From contig JAJYFB010000002.1 in the NCBI GenBank assembly GCA_021785495.1, forward strand, positions 1 through 64,000: a stretch of DNA of 64,000 nt, given 5' to 3'. The DNA is from Acidobacteriota bacterium. GTDB lineage: Bacteria > Acidobacteriota > Terriglobia > Terriglobales > Acidobacteriaceae. The notes below the pieces were generated by a model. The model had not been told where the DNA came from. It did no database searches and worked only from the letters and a program-made list of their open reading frames with translations. The position numbers and the translations under genes are program-made. Shown piece after piece: positions 55,502-63,902 of this stretch (its first letter is position 1; every line of letters begins with the position of its first letter).

Positions 55502-56293
55502 CTAGAGTTGTGTGATGGCTTCGGCGCTTCGCAGTTTGCGCTCGAGATGTCTCTCGAGTGTGCCCATGGCGAAACGGCGCAGATCGCGCCCGCGCCGGCG
55601 CGGCCAGGGCTCGACGGCGAAAGCGGCGATGGGGGAGCGGAGGATGCGCTGGGCCAGTTGCCACGAGTCGGCCGAAAGTTCGTGGGCTGCGCCGTGAGCG
55701 TGCAAGGCGCAGCAGAGGCCGTCGGCATGGCTGGAAAACCAGATTCCGTCCGGTTGCAGCGCCTCACCGCAGACAATGCAGCGGCCCAGGTCAGGCAGAA
55801 GGCCCATCAGGCGTGTCATCCACAGCGAAAAATAGGTGAGCGCCATCCATGGCTGGCGGGCTTGGGCGGTTGCGGGTTCGCCGGGGCGGAATGCGGATGG
55901 CTCCGGCTCGATGGCCGCCGTCTGCTCCAGAACGGAGACGGTCAGCCGGAAGACGGCGTCCTGCGGATCGCGCTCCGGCAGCGCCTCGTCGAGCAATTCG
56001 GCGTAAAGGCTCAACGCAGCCATGCGGGCCGGATCGACGGGCGCCGAAAGCGGCGAGCGTACGATCTCCAACTGGTCGAGCCGGACCAGTTCCTGCCGCG
56101 GCCGCTCGGCGAACCAGGCCCGCGCCAACGTCATCGGCTCCAGCGCGCCGCCAAAGCGCTTGCGGCTCTTCAGCGCGGACTTGGCGATGCCGCGCATCCG
56201 CCCGTAGTCGCGCGTAAAAAAGCTGACGATCAGATCCGCCTCTTGCACCGGCCAGGTGCGCAGAACCACGGCTTCCGAGGTGAGGACGGGCAT
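55502..56293 (-). CDS. recO: DNA repair protein RecO
   Basis: The 263-residue protein helps RecF and RecR load RecA on SSB-coated gaps. It has the N-terminal OB fold (TSEAVVLRTWPVQEADLIVSFFTRDYGRMRGIAKSALKSRKRFGGALEPMT) and a C-terminal helical domain with a zinc-finger-like run RCIVCGEALQPDGIWFSSHADGLCC. It starts at ATG 56293, close to the 5' remnant of a broken PIN gene on the other strand. Length is typical. Confidence 0.93.
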   Translation of the reverse strand: MPVLTSEAVVLRTWPVQEADLIVSFFTRDYGRMRGIAKSALKSRKRFGGALEPMTLARAWFAERPRQELVRLDQLEIVRSPLSAPVDPARMAALSLYAELLDEALPERDPQDAVFRLTVSVLEQTAAIEPEPSAFRPGEPATAQARQPWMALTYFSLWMTRLMGLLPDLGRCIVCGEALQPDGIWFSSHADGLCCALHAHGAAHELSADSWQLAQRILRSPIAAFAVEPWPRRRGRDLRRFAMGTLERHLERKLRSAEAITQL

Positions 56294-56317
56294 GGAGCTA
56301 TTATCGCCGCTTGCCGT

Positions 56318-56641
56318 GTGGATGACTCTTCGGCGCTGACCGAGGAGGAACCAGGCTGGGTCAGTCTCGCTACGGTTCTGGAACTTGTTTGGGCATTGAG
56401 CCGAAAGATGCGCGATGCCCGGCCGGTGGTCTCAGCGGTGCTCGACAAATGACTCGCGGTCGATACGATCGTTATGGAAAACGATGCGACGGTTGCGCAG
56501 GCTGTCGAGCGATTTCGCACGACGCAAGCCGATTTTGCCGATTGCCTGATTGCAGCCTCGGCGCGCGCGGCCGGCTGCGGCAGGGTGGTCACGTTCGACA
56601 GAATCGCCGCGCGCGACGCGGGGATGGAACTGCTCGCGTAA
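56318..56641 (+). pseudogene. Remnant of a VapC-type PIN toxin gene with a nonsense codon
   Basis: One reading frame shows a PIN-domain body: DDSSALTEEEPGWVSLATV, LELVWALSRKMRDARPVVSA, then TGA at 56450-56452, then in the same frame LAVDTIVMENDATVAQAVE, FADCLIAASARAAGCGRVVTF and DRIAARDAGMELLA before TAA at 56639-56641. This matches the middle and C-terminal VapC motifs (FADCLIAASAR, TFDR), while the N-terminal DTN(V/I)LVR segment is gone. So the gene is both 5'-truncated and interrupted by one stop. No antitoxin remnant is visible. An alternative is selenocysteine or read-through, which I consider unlikely. Confidence 0.75.
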
Positions 56642-56788
56642 CGGCGCCAAGACGGGGGCGGTCAGGGGTTGAAAAGGGTGGGCCAGGGGCTCTTTGCAGA
56701 AAGCGCCGTCCAGACGGAGCGCAGACACCAACGCGCGCTTCGTCCCTGCGAAACGCGCGCTGCGGGCGGTTGAAGGTGACTTCCGCGA

Positions 56789-57049
56789 TTAACGGCCGTA
56801 GTGCTTGGCGTTCTTCTCGGCAAAGTGGGCCCACTTCTCCGGCAGGTCGTCCTGCGAGAAGATGGCCGAGACCGGGCAGACGGGCACGCAGGCGCCGCAA
56901 TCGATGCACTCGGCTGGATCGATAAACAGTTGATCGGCGTCGCCGTGAGCGGTTTCGTCCTTCTTGGGGTGGATGCAATCGACGGGACAGGCGTCCACGC
57001 AGGCGGTGTCCTTGGTGCCGATACAGGGTTCTGCAATGACGTAGGCCAT
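56789..57049 (-). CDS. FdxA-like dicluster ferredoxin
   Basis: The 86-residue electron carrier has two cluster-binding sets: Cys9, Cys17, Cys21, Cys25 (with CVDACPVDC) and Cys48, Cys51, Cys54, Cys58 (ECIDCGACVPVCP). The long spacing between Cys9 and Cys17 follows the 7Fe/8Fe FdxA pattern, where the first site may hold a 3Fe-4S cluster. The C-terminus FSQDDLPEKWAHFAEKNAKHY is typical of the aerobic subgroup. The ATG at 57049 is the start of family similarity. No clear redox partner adjoins it. Confidence 0.9.
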   Translation of the reverse strand: MAYVIAEPCIGTKDTACVDACPVDCIHPKKDETAHGDADQLFIDPAECIDCGACVPVCPVSAIFSQDDLPEKWAHFAEKNAKHYGR

Positions 57050-57369
57050 TTTCACTTCTCTCCGGGGATCTGGAGCGGACCCGCTTGCGCGCGCCGCTTT
57101 GCACTGCTCGACGCTGATAGTAGCACACGGCCCCACCGGCGGCGAAAGGCCGGAGGGTGTGGAATCTCACAAGCGGAAGACGGAGTGCGCCCGGTTGGGG
57201 AAGGGTTTTGAAAAGGCACACTTGCGGCGGCGGCAAGAACACCTGCGGCCCAGTGGCAAATCGCTGGGAACGCGCGGCGGCAGGGAGCCGGTTCACTTCG
57301 CCTTCGCCGGAATGCGCTATTCTGAGCGGAGAAGCGCCGCATTTTCCGCACAGGCAAGGCCGGTAACCT

Positions 57370-58155
57370 ATGGCGATCCAGACCGTCGACCGCACCGCCC
57401 GACAGATCGTGCTTACGGTTCAGGAGTATTCCCTGTTCGCCTGGCGCGCCTGGACCAATCTCTTCCGGCCGCCCGTCTACTGGGCGGATTTTCTCTTGCA
57501 GGCCGACATTATCGGCGTTGGCTCGCTGCCCATCGTGATTCTTGCGGGATTCTTTACCGGCGGCGTGCTGGCGCTGCAATCGGCCACCACGCTGGCCGTC
57601 TTCGGCGCCACGGCGGTCACCGGCCAGTTCGTGAGCCTGACGATGATTCGCGAGCTGGGCGCGGTGCTGACGGGAATCATGGTCTCCGGCCGCAACGCCT
57701 CGTCGATGGCCAGCGAGTTGGGCTCGATGGTCGTCACCGAACAGATCGACGCCATGCGCGCCCTGGGCGTCGATCCCATGCGCAAGCTGGTGACGCCGCG
57801 CCTGTTCGCCACCATCACGATGCTGCTCTTCCTCACCGTCGTCGCCGACACTTTCGGCATTCTGGGCGGGGCCGCGGTCACCGTCTTCCTGAATCATCAG
57901 AACGGCACGCAGTACCTGCACATGGCCTATCTGCATTTGCACTACGCCGACATCGCGCAGGGACTCGTCAAACCGCTTTTCTTCGGCTACATCATCGCCT
58001 CCATCGGCTGCTTTTACGGAATGCGGACGACCGGAGGCACCGAAGGCGTGGGCCGCTCGACGATTGCGGCCGTGGTCAACTCCGCCGTGCTGATCATTTT
58101 CGTGGATTTTCTCATCACGCGCATTTTGCTCTCGGTCCTGCCGTACGGATCGTAA
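57370..58155 (+). CDS. mlaE: MlaE-family lipid ABC transporter permease
   Basis: The 261-residue inner-membrane permease has the MlaE/YrbE features: about five to six helices, FFTGGVLALQSATTLAVFGATAVTGQFVSLTMIRELGAVLTGIMVSGRNASSMASELGSM and EQIDAMRALGVDPMRKLVTPR. It moves phospholipids or related lipids between the membranes as part of an MCE-type complex. The MlaF-like ATPase gene follows after five bases. The substrate-binding MlaD/MCE protein is not encoded next to them. Confidence 0.93.
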   Translation: MAIQTVDRTARQIVLTVQEYSLFAWRAWTNLFRPPVYWADFLLQADIIGVGSLPIVILAGFFTGGVLALQSATTLAVFGATAVTGQFVSLTMIRELGAVLTGIMVSGRNASSMASELGSMVVTEQIDAMRALGVDPMRKLVTPRLFATITMLLFLTVVADTFGILGGAAVTVFLNHQNGTQYLHMAYLHLHYADIAQGLVKPLFFGYIIASIGCFYGMRTTGGTEGVGRSTIAAVVNSAVLIIFVDFLITRILLSVLPYGS

Positions 58156-58160
58156 ACCGC

Positions 58161-59000
58161 ATGAACCACTCCGCATCGCCCATGCCGATTCCACTTCTCG
58201 CTCCCCGAGAGCCCATGCCCGTCGTTACCCTCCAGAGGGTTGCCGCGGCCTTCGAAGGGCCGCCGGTTTTCGAGGAGGTGAGTTTTTGCGTGGCTCCGGG
58301 CGAAACGCGCATTCTGCTGGGTCCGGTTGGTTGCGGCAAAAGCGTTCTGCTCAAGCTGATTCTTGGCTTGTTGCGACCGGCCGCGGGAAGTGTTCAGCTT
58401 TTTGGCGAAGAGATTGCCCATCTGCCCGAGGAGGCTCTTTTTCCCCTGCGGGCGCGCGCGGGGATGGTCTTTCAGGAGGGCGCGCTCTTCGACTCGCTCA
58501 CGGTGCGCGACAATGTTGGCTACCAACTGCTCCAGGAGCGACGACCCGACGCGGAGATTGACGCTCGCGTGCGCGAGGCGCTGCGCTTTGTCGGCCTGGA
58601 GCAGACCTTTGCACTCTTCCCATCGAGCCTGTCGGGCGGCATGAGGCGTCGCGTGGCCATCGCCCGCGCTCTCATCCACCGGCCGGAGCTGATTCTTTAC
58701 GACTCGCCCACCGGAGGCCTCGATCCGGTCACTTCGGAGACCATCCTCGAACTGATCGTCAAGCAGCGCGACGTGCGCGCGACCCCAGCGCTGGTTGTCA
58801 CGCATCGCCTGCAGGACGCCTTCGCGCTCTGCACCCATCGCTTCGACAGCGAGCAGGGACGCATGGTTCCGCTTGCCGGGGGCGAGACCCATCCAACCAC
58901 GACGTTTCTCATGCTGAACGAGGGCCGGCTGATCTTCGATGGCTCGCTGCGCGAACTGCTCGGCTCGCGCGATCCCTTTGTGCGCGAATTTCTGGAGTAG
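58161..59000 (+). CDS. mlaF: MlaF-like ABC transporter ATPase with atypical Walker B
   Basis: The 279-residue ATPase powers the adjacent MlaE permease. It has the Walker A GPVGCGKSVLLKL, Q-loop MVFQEGALFDSLTVRDNVGYQL, signature LSGGMRRRVAIARALIHRPEL, Walker B LILYDSPTGGLDPV and a switch histidine in VVTHRLQDA. The residue after the Walker B aspartate is serine, where almost all ABC ATPases have the catalytic glutamate. ATG 58161 is followed by an in-frame ATG at 58215 that better fits the domain start. The 123 bases after the stop hold no gene. Confidence 0.9.
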   Translation: MNHSASPMPIPLLAPREPMPVVTLQRVAAAFEGPPVFEEVSFCVAPGETRILLGPVGCGKSVLLKLILGLLRPAAGSVQLFGEEIAHLPEEALFPLRARAGMVFQEGALFDSLTVRDNVGYQLLQERRPDAEIDARVREALRFVGLEQTFALFPSSLSGGMRRRVAIARALIHRPELILYDSPTGGLDPVTSETILELIVKQRDVRATPALVVTHRLQDAFALCTHRFDSEQGRMVPLAGGETHPTTTFLMLNEGRLIFDGSLRELLGSRDPFVREFLE

Positions 59001-59123
59001 GCGCAGAGATCGCGCCGGCTTCCTGGCCGGAGTGAGCGCGCAGCCGGAGTCGGCGCGAAACGCCCACTCGATGCTTCCCGAATCCATCTTCTCGAAGCCT
59101 GAAAGCAATGGCGCGCCGCCGCG

Positions 59124-60353
59124 TTACCGGCGTCTTCCGCTTTTGCGTATCTTTGCGGATTTTTCCGGCTTTTTGGGGTTGTGCTGGTCGAGAAACGGAA
59201 TGGGGGCAAGATCGGGTCCCATCCGTTCGACGCGCGTATCGATCATTTTGTAGTCAATGGTGCGCAGGGTTGCCGGCCGCGCCACCCCACCGGCCGGTTC
59301 GATGGCGATATGGCTGCCGCCGGCGATCTCGAAGCGGAAGGCGGGCGCCGGGCCGTTGGCCGTCTCCGCGGTCAAGACGCGCACCGGCAGATAGCCCGCG
59401 ATGGGATGCAAACGGAAGGCCGTCTCGTAGCGATGGTGGCGCAGACTCCAGGTAAAGACGCGCAACTGATCGAAGTCGTACGGCAGCCCGTTGGCGGGCG
59501 CGGCCAGCGCCATCAGGTATTCCGGAATCTCATGGCTGGGCAGATCCGGATCGGGATCGTTGACCTTCTTGAGCACCCAGGCGCCGACAATGCGCTGGCC
59601 CTCGGCGTACTGCGCCACGTCGTCGGGCACATCGATGAAAAGACGATTCGCCAGCAGCCATCCCACCCGCCCGTGCGCGTCGCGCGCCAGCCACCAGTCG
59701 TCCATGGCGGGCGGTTTGGCCTCTTCGGCCACAGCGGAAGACGGAGTTTGCGGCGACGCCGAAGCGGCCACGGCCTTCGCGGGCGCTTTTGCCGCCGCCT
59801 TGGCGGAGTGTGCGGCAGGAGGCTGCGGCAAAGACGCGGCGCTCTCGCCAGCATCCTTCGGCGCAGTGGCCCGCGCCAGCAGCTCCACCTTGCTGTTGCC
59901 GGGAATCAGGTAAAACCGGGGCGACATTCGGCCTGGCCTCAGGTGCATGGCGAGGTCGTCGAAGAGCGTCCCGGTGGCCGCCACTGGCGTGTCCTTGTTC
60001 TCTTCGGCCAGTTGGGCAAAGTCCTCGTACGTTGCTTCGTCGATGGTGGCGCGCTCTTCGATCCAGCCGGTCTGCTTGTCGCCTGTCTCGACCTTGAGAA
60101 AGCGCCGCCAGTGCTGCAAAACCTGGAGAGCTTCTCCGTTCGTCACCTGGCAGACGCGCGTCGAGACCGGAGCCACGCGGTCGCGCAGAAACATCGGCCG
60201 TACCGAGGCGACGTAGACCGTCTCGTGGCTCTGGCTGCGAAAACGGCCGCAGCCGGCCAGAAGGCAAAGCCCGAACAGCGCCAGAGACGATGCCGAAATC
60301 GCTCCGCAGCGCCGGGGAAATGAAGAGGAAACGATTGGAAAATGAGTGGACAC
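59124..60353 (-). CDS. Lipoprotein with bacterial SH3-like domain(s)
   Basis: The 409-residue protein starts at GTG 60353 (STHFPIVSSSFPRR) with a lipoprotein signal and lipobox LLAGC (near residue 35). An SH3-like domain follows (YVASVRPMFLRDRVAPVSTRVCQVTNGEALQVLQHWRRFLKVETGDKQTGWIEE), then an Ala/Pro-rich low-complexity linker (about 175-215) and a second half with WWLARDAHGRVGWLLANRLFI, which looks like a second, diverged SH3-type fold. The basic tail ends RKSGRRR. Such proteins usually bind peptidoglycan or peptides. The function is unknown; it is convergent with mlaF. Confidence 0.72.
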   Translation of the reverse strand: MSTHFPIVSSSFPRRCGAISASSLALFGLCLLAGCGRFRSQSHETVYVASVRPMFLRDRVAPVSTRVCQVTNGEALQVLQHWRRFLKVETGDKQTGWIEERATIDEATYEDFAQLAEENKDTPVAATGTLFDDLAMHLRPGRMSPRFYLIPGNSKVELLARATAPKDAGESAASLPQPPAAHSAKAAAKAPAKAVAASASPQTPSSAVAEEAKPPAMDDWWLARDAHGRVGWLLANRLFIDVPDDVAQYAEGQRIVGAWVLKKVNDPDPDLPSHEIPEYLMALAAPANGLPYDFDQLRVFTWSLRHHRYETAFRLHPIAGYLPVRVLTAETANGPAPAFRFEIAGGSHIAIEPAGGVARPATLRTIDYKMIDTRVERMGPDLAPIPFLDQHNPKKPEKSAKIRKSGRRR

Positions 60354-60447
60354 GGCCGCGCTTGCCTAGAGAATACCACCGTGCGCCGGGCGGAATCGGC
60401 GTTCGGACCGGAAGGCTCAGGGAGATCGCAGGAATGTTTTTGGGCTT

Positions 60448-60555
60448 GCATCGCGGGATCGTCGCGCCACTCCGGGGCGAGAATAGTTTTTTCCACGCTG
60501 TCCCAGAGGCTCGCTACGTTCCACTCCGGGCTGCTTTTTCTGTTCCCGTGGGACG
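60448..60555 (+). repeat. Dispersed three-hairpin repeat, copy C
   Basis: In the 413-base gap between the SH3 lipoprotein and lysA, the same order recurs in a decayed form: CGCGCC...GGGGCG (60463-60479), CCCAGAG...CTCCGGG (60502-60530) and TCCCGTGGGA (60544-60553). The linkers GCATCGCGGGATCGTCGCG before and GACGCAACCGGC after match those of copy A. The second repeat type (CGGCTGAAGCCATGCCC) follows near 60609. No gene was found in this gap. Confidence 0.7.
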
Positions 60556-60766
60556 CAACCGGCCGACCGATCAAAGGTGGATTGGAAGCCGGTTGTGTTT
60601 CGCGCTTTGTTTTGCAGCGGCTGAAGCCATGCCCTTGCGAAGTGGTTCCCGGCGGCCATGCGAACTGCCCATGCGATGGTTCTGTCGGAGAGAATGGTTT
60701 TTGCGTTTCGTTTTTGACGCGATGCGATAGGCTGAATAGAGAATTTGCGTCTTCTGGAAGGGTTCC

Positions 60767-62092
60767 TTGGCCAAGCAGACAACCGCATCCTCGCGTCCAT
60801 TTTTCTATCCGCAGGCAGGCGCTGCGCTGCATTGCGGCGAGGTCTCGATCGAGTCGCTGGCGCGGCGTTTCGGCACCCCGCTCTACGTCTACTCGGGCGA
60901 CCAGATTGCCGGGCGGCTGGGCCTTTTTCAGCAGGCTCTCGCAGGCCGGGAGCACCTGGTTTGCTATGCGGTCAAGGCCAACTCGGCGCTGGCGATTCTG
61001 CGGCTGCTGGCCGCGCGCGGCGCGGGCTTCGACATCGTTTCCGGCGGCGAACTGCAACGCGTGCTCGCCGCCGCGCCCGAGGCCGCCAGCCGCGTGGTCT
61101 TCTCCGGCGCGGGCAAGACGGAGGCCGAGATCGACCTTGCGCTCCAGAGCGGAATTTTGCAGTTCAACGTGGAGAGCGAGGCGGAGCTGAAGCTGCTGGC
61201 CGCGCGGGCGCGCAAGCTCAAGGTGCGCGCCCGCTTCGCGCTGCGCGTCAATCCCGACGTCTTCGCCGAGACGCATCCGTATATCTCGACCGGCCTCAGC
61301 GAGCACAAGTTCGGCATTGCGATCGACCGCGCGCGGGCCATCTACAAGGAAGCCGCCAACGAGCGCTGGCTGGAGGCGCACGGCGTGAGCGTGCACATCG
61401 GCTCGCAGATTCGTTCCGCCGGGCCGTTCGGCGCGGCCGTGGCGCGCGTAGCCGGGCTCGTGCGCACGCTGCGCCGCGCCGGCATCGCGCTCAAGGCCAT
61501 CGACGCCGGCGGCGGACTGGGAATCGATTATCACGCGCTGGTCGCGACGGCGACGCAACCGGTTCACGCGCAGAAAAATGGCCCATGCGACGCTACGGTC
61601 AAGGTCGCCGAGTACGCGGCGGCGCTCGAAGAGGCGCTGGGCGGCTTCGACGGGCGGCTTTTGATCGAGCCGGGCCGGTTTCTGGTCGCGCCGGCCGGGG
61701 CGCTGGTGGCGCGCGTGCTCTACGTCAAGCGCAACGGCAAAAAGACCTTCGTGATTACCGACGCGGCGATGAACGACTTGATCCGCCCCGCGCTTTACCA
61801 GGCATGGCACGAGATTGCGCCCGTGCGGCCAAGGGCGGGAAGGCCGCGCGCCGTCGATGTGGTCGGGCCGGTTTGCGAATCGGGCGACTTCTTCGCCCAC
61901 GACCGCAAACTTGCGCCGATCGCGCCGGGCGACCTGCTGACCGTGCTCGACGCGGGCGCTTACGGAATGGCGCAGAGTTCCAATTACAACTCGCGGCCGC
62001 GGCCGGCCGAAGCGCTTGTCGAGGGAGCGAAGGCGCGCCTCATTCGCCGCCGCGAAACCGTGGCCGATCTGCTCGCGCCGGAGCTGCTCTGA
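60767..62092 (+). CDS. lysA: Diaminopimelate decarboxylase
   Basis: The 441-residue PLP enzyme makes lysine from meso-diaminopimelate. The cofactor lysine is Lys70 in CYAVKANSALAI; HIGSQI, GGGLGIDY, EPGRFLVAPAG and the dimer-site PVCESGDFF are conserved. The start is TTG at 60767, with GGAAGGG six bases upstream. An atypical insertion of about 18 residues (VATATQPVHAQKNGPCDATVK, residues about 258-280) follows GGGLGIDY. Its DNA shares the words GACGCAACCGG and GCCCATGCGA with repeat copies A and C, so it may be a repeat-derived insertion. Confidence 0.95.
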   Translation: MAKQTTASSRPFFYPQAGAALHCGEVSIESLARRFGTPLYVYSGDQIAGRLGLFQQALAGREHLVCYAVKANSALAILRLLAARGAGFDIVSGGELQRVLAAAPEAASRVVFSGAGKTEAEIDLALQSGILQFNVESEAELKLLAARARKLKVRARFALRVNPDVFAETHPYISTGLSEHKFGIAIDRARAIYKEAANERWLEAHGVSVHIGSQIRSAGPFGAAVARVAGLVRTLRRAGIALKAIDAGGGLGIDYHALVATATQPVHAQKNGPCDATVKVAEYAAALEEALGGFDGRLLIEPGRFLVAPAGALVARVLYVKRNGKKTFVITDAAMNDLIRPALYQAWHEIAPVRPRAGRPRAVDVVGPVCESGDFFAHDRKLAPIAPGDLLTVLDAGAYGMAQSSNYNSRPRPAEALVEGAKARLIRRRETVADLLAPELL

Positions 62093-62188
62093 GAGCGGAA
62101 CTGTTGCGATGGCCTTGTCACGAACCGTGCGGCACGGCTTCCTGCCGCGCGGCCGATTTGCTATGGTGTTGTGCGGGAGAAATTTGCC

Positions 62189-63727
62189 ATGGTGAGCCGT
62201 TTGAAGTTCGTTGCAGCGCTGCTGGGCGTGGCGCTGGGAGCGATGCTCCATGCCAATTCGCTGAAGGTAAAGGTCGAGCAGGGCAAGTTGCAAGGCAAGT
62301 TCGTCAACGAGGGCCGGGTGCGCGCCTTTCTCGGCATTCCGTATGCCGCGCCTCCGCTGGAGGCTTTGCGTTGGCGCGCGCCCGCACCGGCCGCGCACTG
62401 GAAGGGCGTGCGCCAGGCGAGACGATACGGCGCGCATTGCGAACAGTTTCCCTTTCCGGACATGATCTTTCCGGACGCGGACATGAGCGAGGATTGCCTT
62501 TTTCTGAACGTGTTTACGCCCGCTCACGCAAAAAATAGCAGCAAATTGCCGGTGATGTTCTGGATTCACGGCGGAGCCTATTTCGCCGGGTCGGCTTCGG
62601 AGCCGCGGCATGACGGCGATTTTCTGCCGGCCAAAGGCGTCGTGCTGGTGACGATCAACTACCGGCTGGGCGTCTTCGGCTTTCTCGATACGGACGAATT
62701 GATCGCCGAGGGCGATGGCTCGGCCGGTAACTACGGATTGATGGACATGATCGCCGCTCTGCGCTGGGTGAAGGCGAATATCGCGCAGTTTGGCGGCGAC
62801 CCGCAGAAGGTGACGATCTTCGGCGAAAGCGCGGGCTCCTTTGCTGTGAGCACGCTCATGGCTTCGCCCATGGCCAAGGGGCTCTTCATTCGCGCCATCG
62901 GCGAAAGCGGTTCGGCGCTGGGCGGGGGATTGGGCGGCCAGGCAGCGGCCAAAGCCGCACCGGCTGAAACCGCCTGGGTGCGTGAGGCGCTGGGCGTCAA
63001 GTCCCTGGCTGAGTTGCGGGCCATGCCTGCCGAGGCCATCCTGGCGGCGACGCGCAAACATGGAGCGCCCGCCTTTGCGCCGGTTGTCGATGGCAAGGTG
63101 CTGACCGAGCCGGTTGCCGCAACTTACGCCGAAGGCAAGCAGGCGCACATTCCGCTGCTGGCCGGCTGGAACCGCGACGAGGGCAGTTTCTCCGCTCCCA
63201 AGGAGATGACAGCGGAGAAATGGAAGGCCGCCGCCGAAAAGCGATTCGGCGACCAAGCCGCGGCGTTTCTCAAGGCCTACCCCGGAGCCGACGACGCCGA
63301 GGCCGAGCGTGCGTCGATCGACTACGCCGGCGACATGTTCATCGCCTTCGGCACGTGGAAATGGATCGAGGCCCAGTCGAAAACCGGTGAAGCGCCCGTC
63401 TATCGCTACCACTTCGAGCTGGCCGCCCCGCCCAGCAAGTTTCACGACGCCACGGCCTACCACTCCGACGAGATCGAGTACGTCTTCGGCACGCTGGCGA
63501 CACGCCCCGGCGCGGAGTGGCGGCCGGAGGATCGCAAGCTGAGCGAAGAGATGATGAGCTACTGGACGAACTTCGCGAAAACCGGCGACCCCAACGGACC
63601 GGGGCTGCCCGCATGGCCGCGCTTCGATAAAACCGGCGAGGTGATGCACCTGGATCGGGATTCGCAGGCCACTCCCGACACGACACGGGCGCGATACGAG
63701 TTCCTGCTGAAGACGGCGAAACGCTGA
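62189..63727 (+). CDS. Type-B carboxylesterase (alpha/beta hydrolase)
   Basis: The 512-residue secreted esterase has a signal peptide (VAALLGVALGAMLHANS) and the carboxylesterase type-B fold. The nucleophile serine is in FGESAGSFAV, the oxyanion hole is WIHGGAYFAGS, NYRLGVFGFLD and FGGDPQKVT are conserved, the acid is in WNRDEGSF and the histidine in YHSDEIEYVFG. It should hydrolyse carboxylic esters with broad specificity; a role on plant-wall esters is possible. The start at 62189 has GGGAGA upstream; a GTG six codons earlier is less likely. It is about 96 bases after lysA. Confidence 0.92.
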   Translation: MVSRLKFVAALLGVALGAMLHANSLKVKVEQGKLQGKFVNEGRVRAFLGIPYAAPPLEALRWRAPAPAAHWKGVRQARRYGAHCEQFPFPDMIFPDADMSEDCLFLNVFTPAHAKNSSKLPVMFWIHGGAYFAGSASEPRHDGDFLPAKGVVLVTINYRLGVFGFLDTDELIAEGDGSAGNYGLMDMIAALRWVKANIAQFGGDPQKVTIFGESAGSFAVSTLMASPMAKGLFIRAIGESGSALGGGLGGQAAAKAAPAETAWVREALGVKSLAELRAMPAEAILAATRKHGAPAFAPVVDGKVLTEPVAATYAEGKQAHIPLLAGWNRDEGSFSAPKEMTAEKWKAAAEKRFGDQAAAFLKAYPGADDAEAERASIDYAGDMFIAFGTWKWIEAQSKTGEAPVYRYHFELAAPPSKFHDATAYHSDEIEYVFGTLATRPGAEWRPEDRKLSEEMMSYWTNFAKTGDPNGPGLPAWPRFDKTGEVMHLDRDSQATPDTTRARYEFLLKTAKR

Positions 63728-63902
63728 ACGTTTCCTTGCGGCAGACGGGTGAATGCGCGGTTCTTTCGCCCGCATGCGCCGGCGTTTGATCGGCGCGAGC
63801 ATCCTTTGGCGCGGTCTTCTCGCTATGCTCATGCGGACCGATTGAGATCGACCGGTCGCTTGGAACCGGAATCCGTGGGCTCGATGCACGAATGGCGCTA
63901 TG

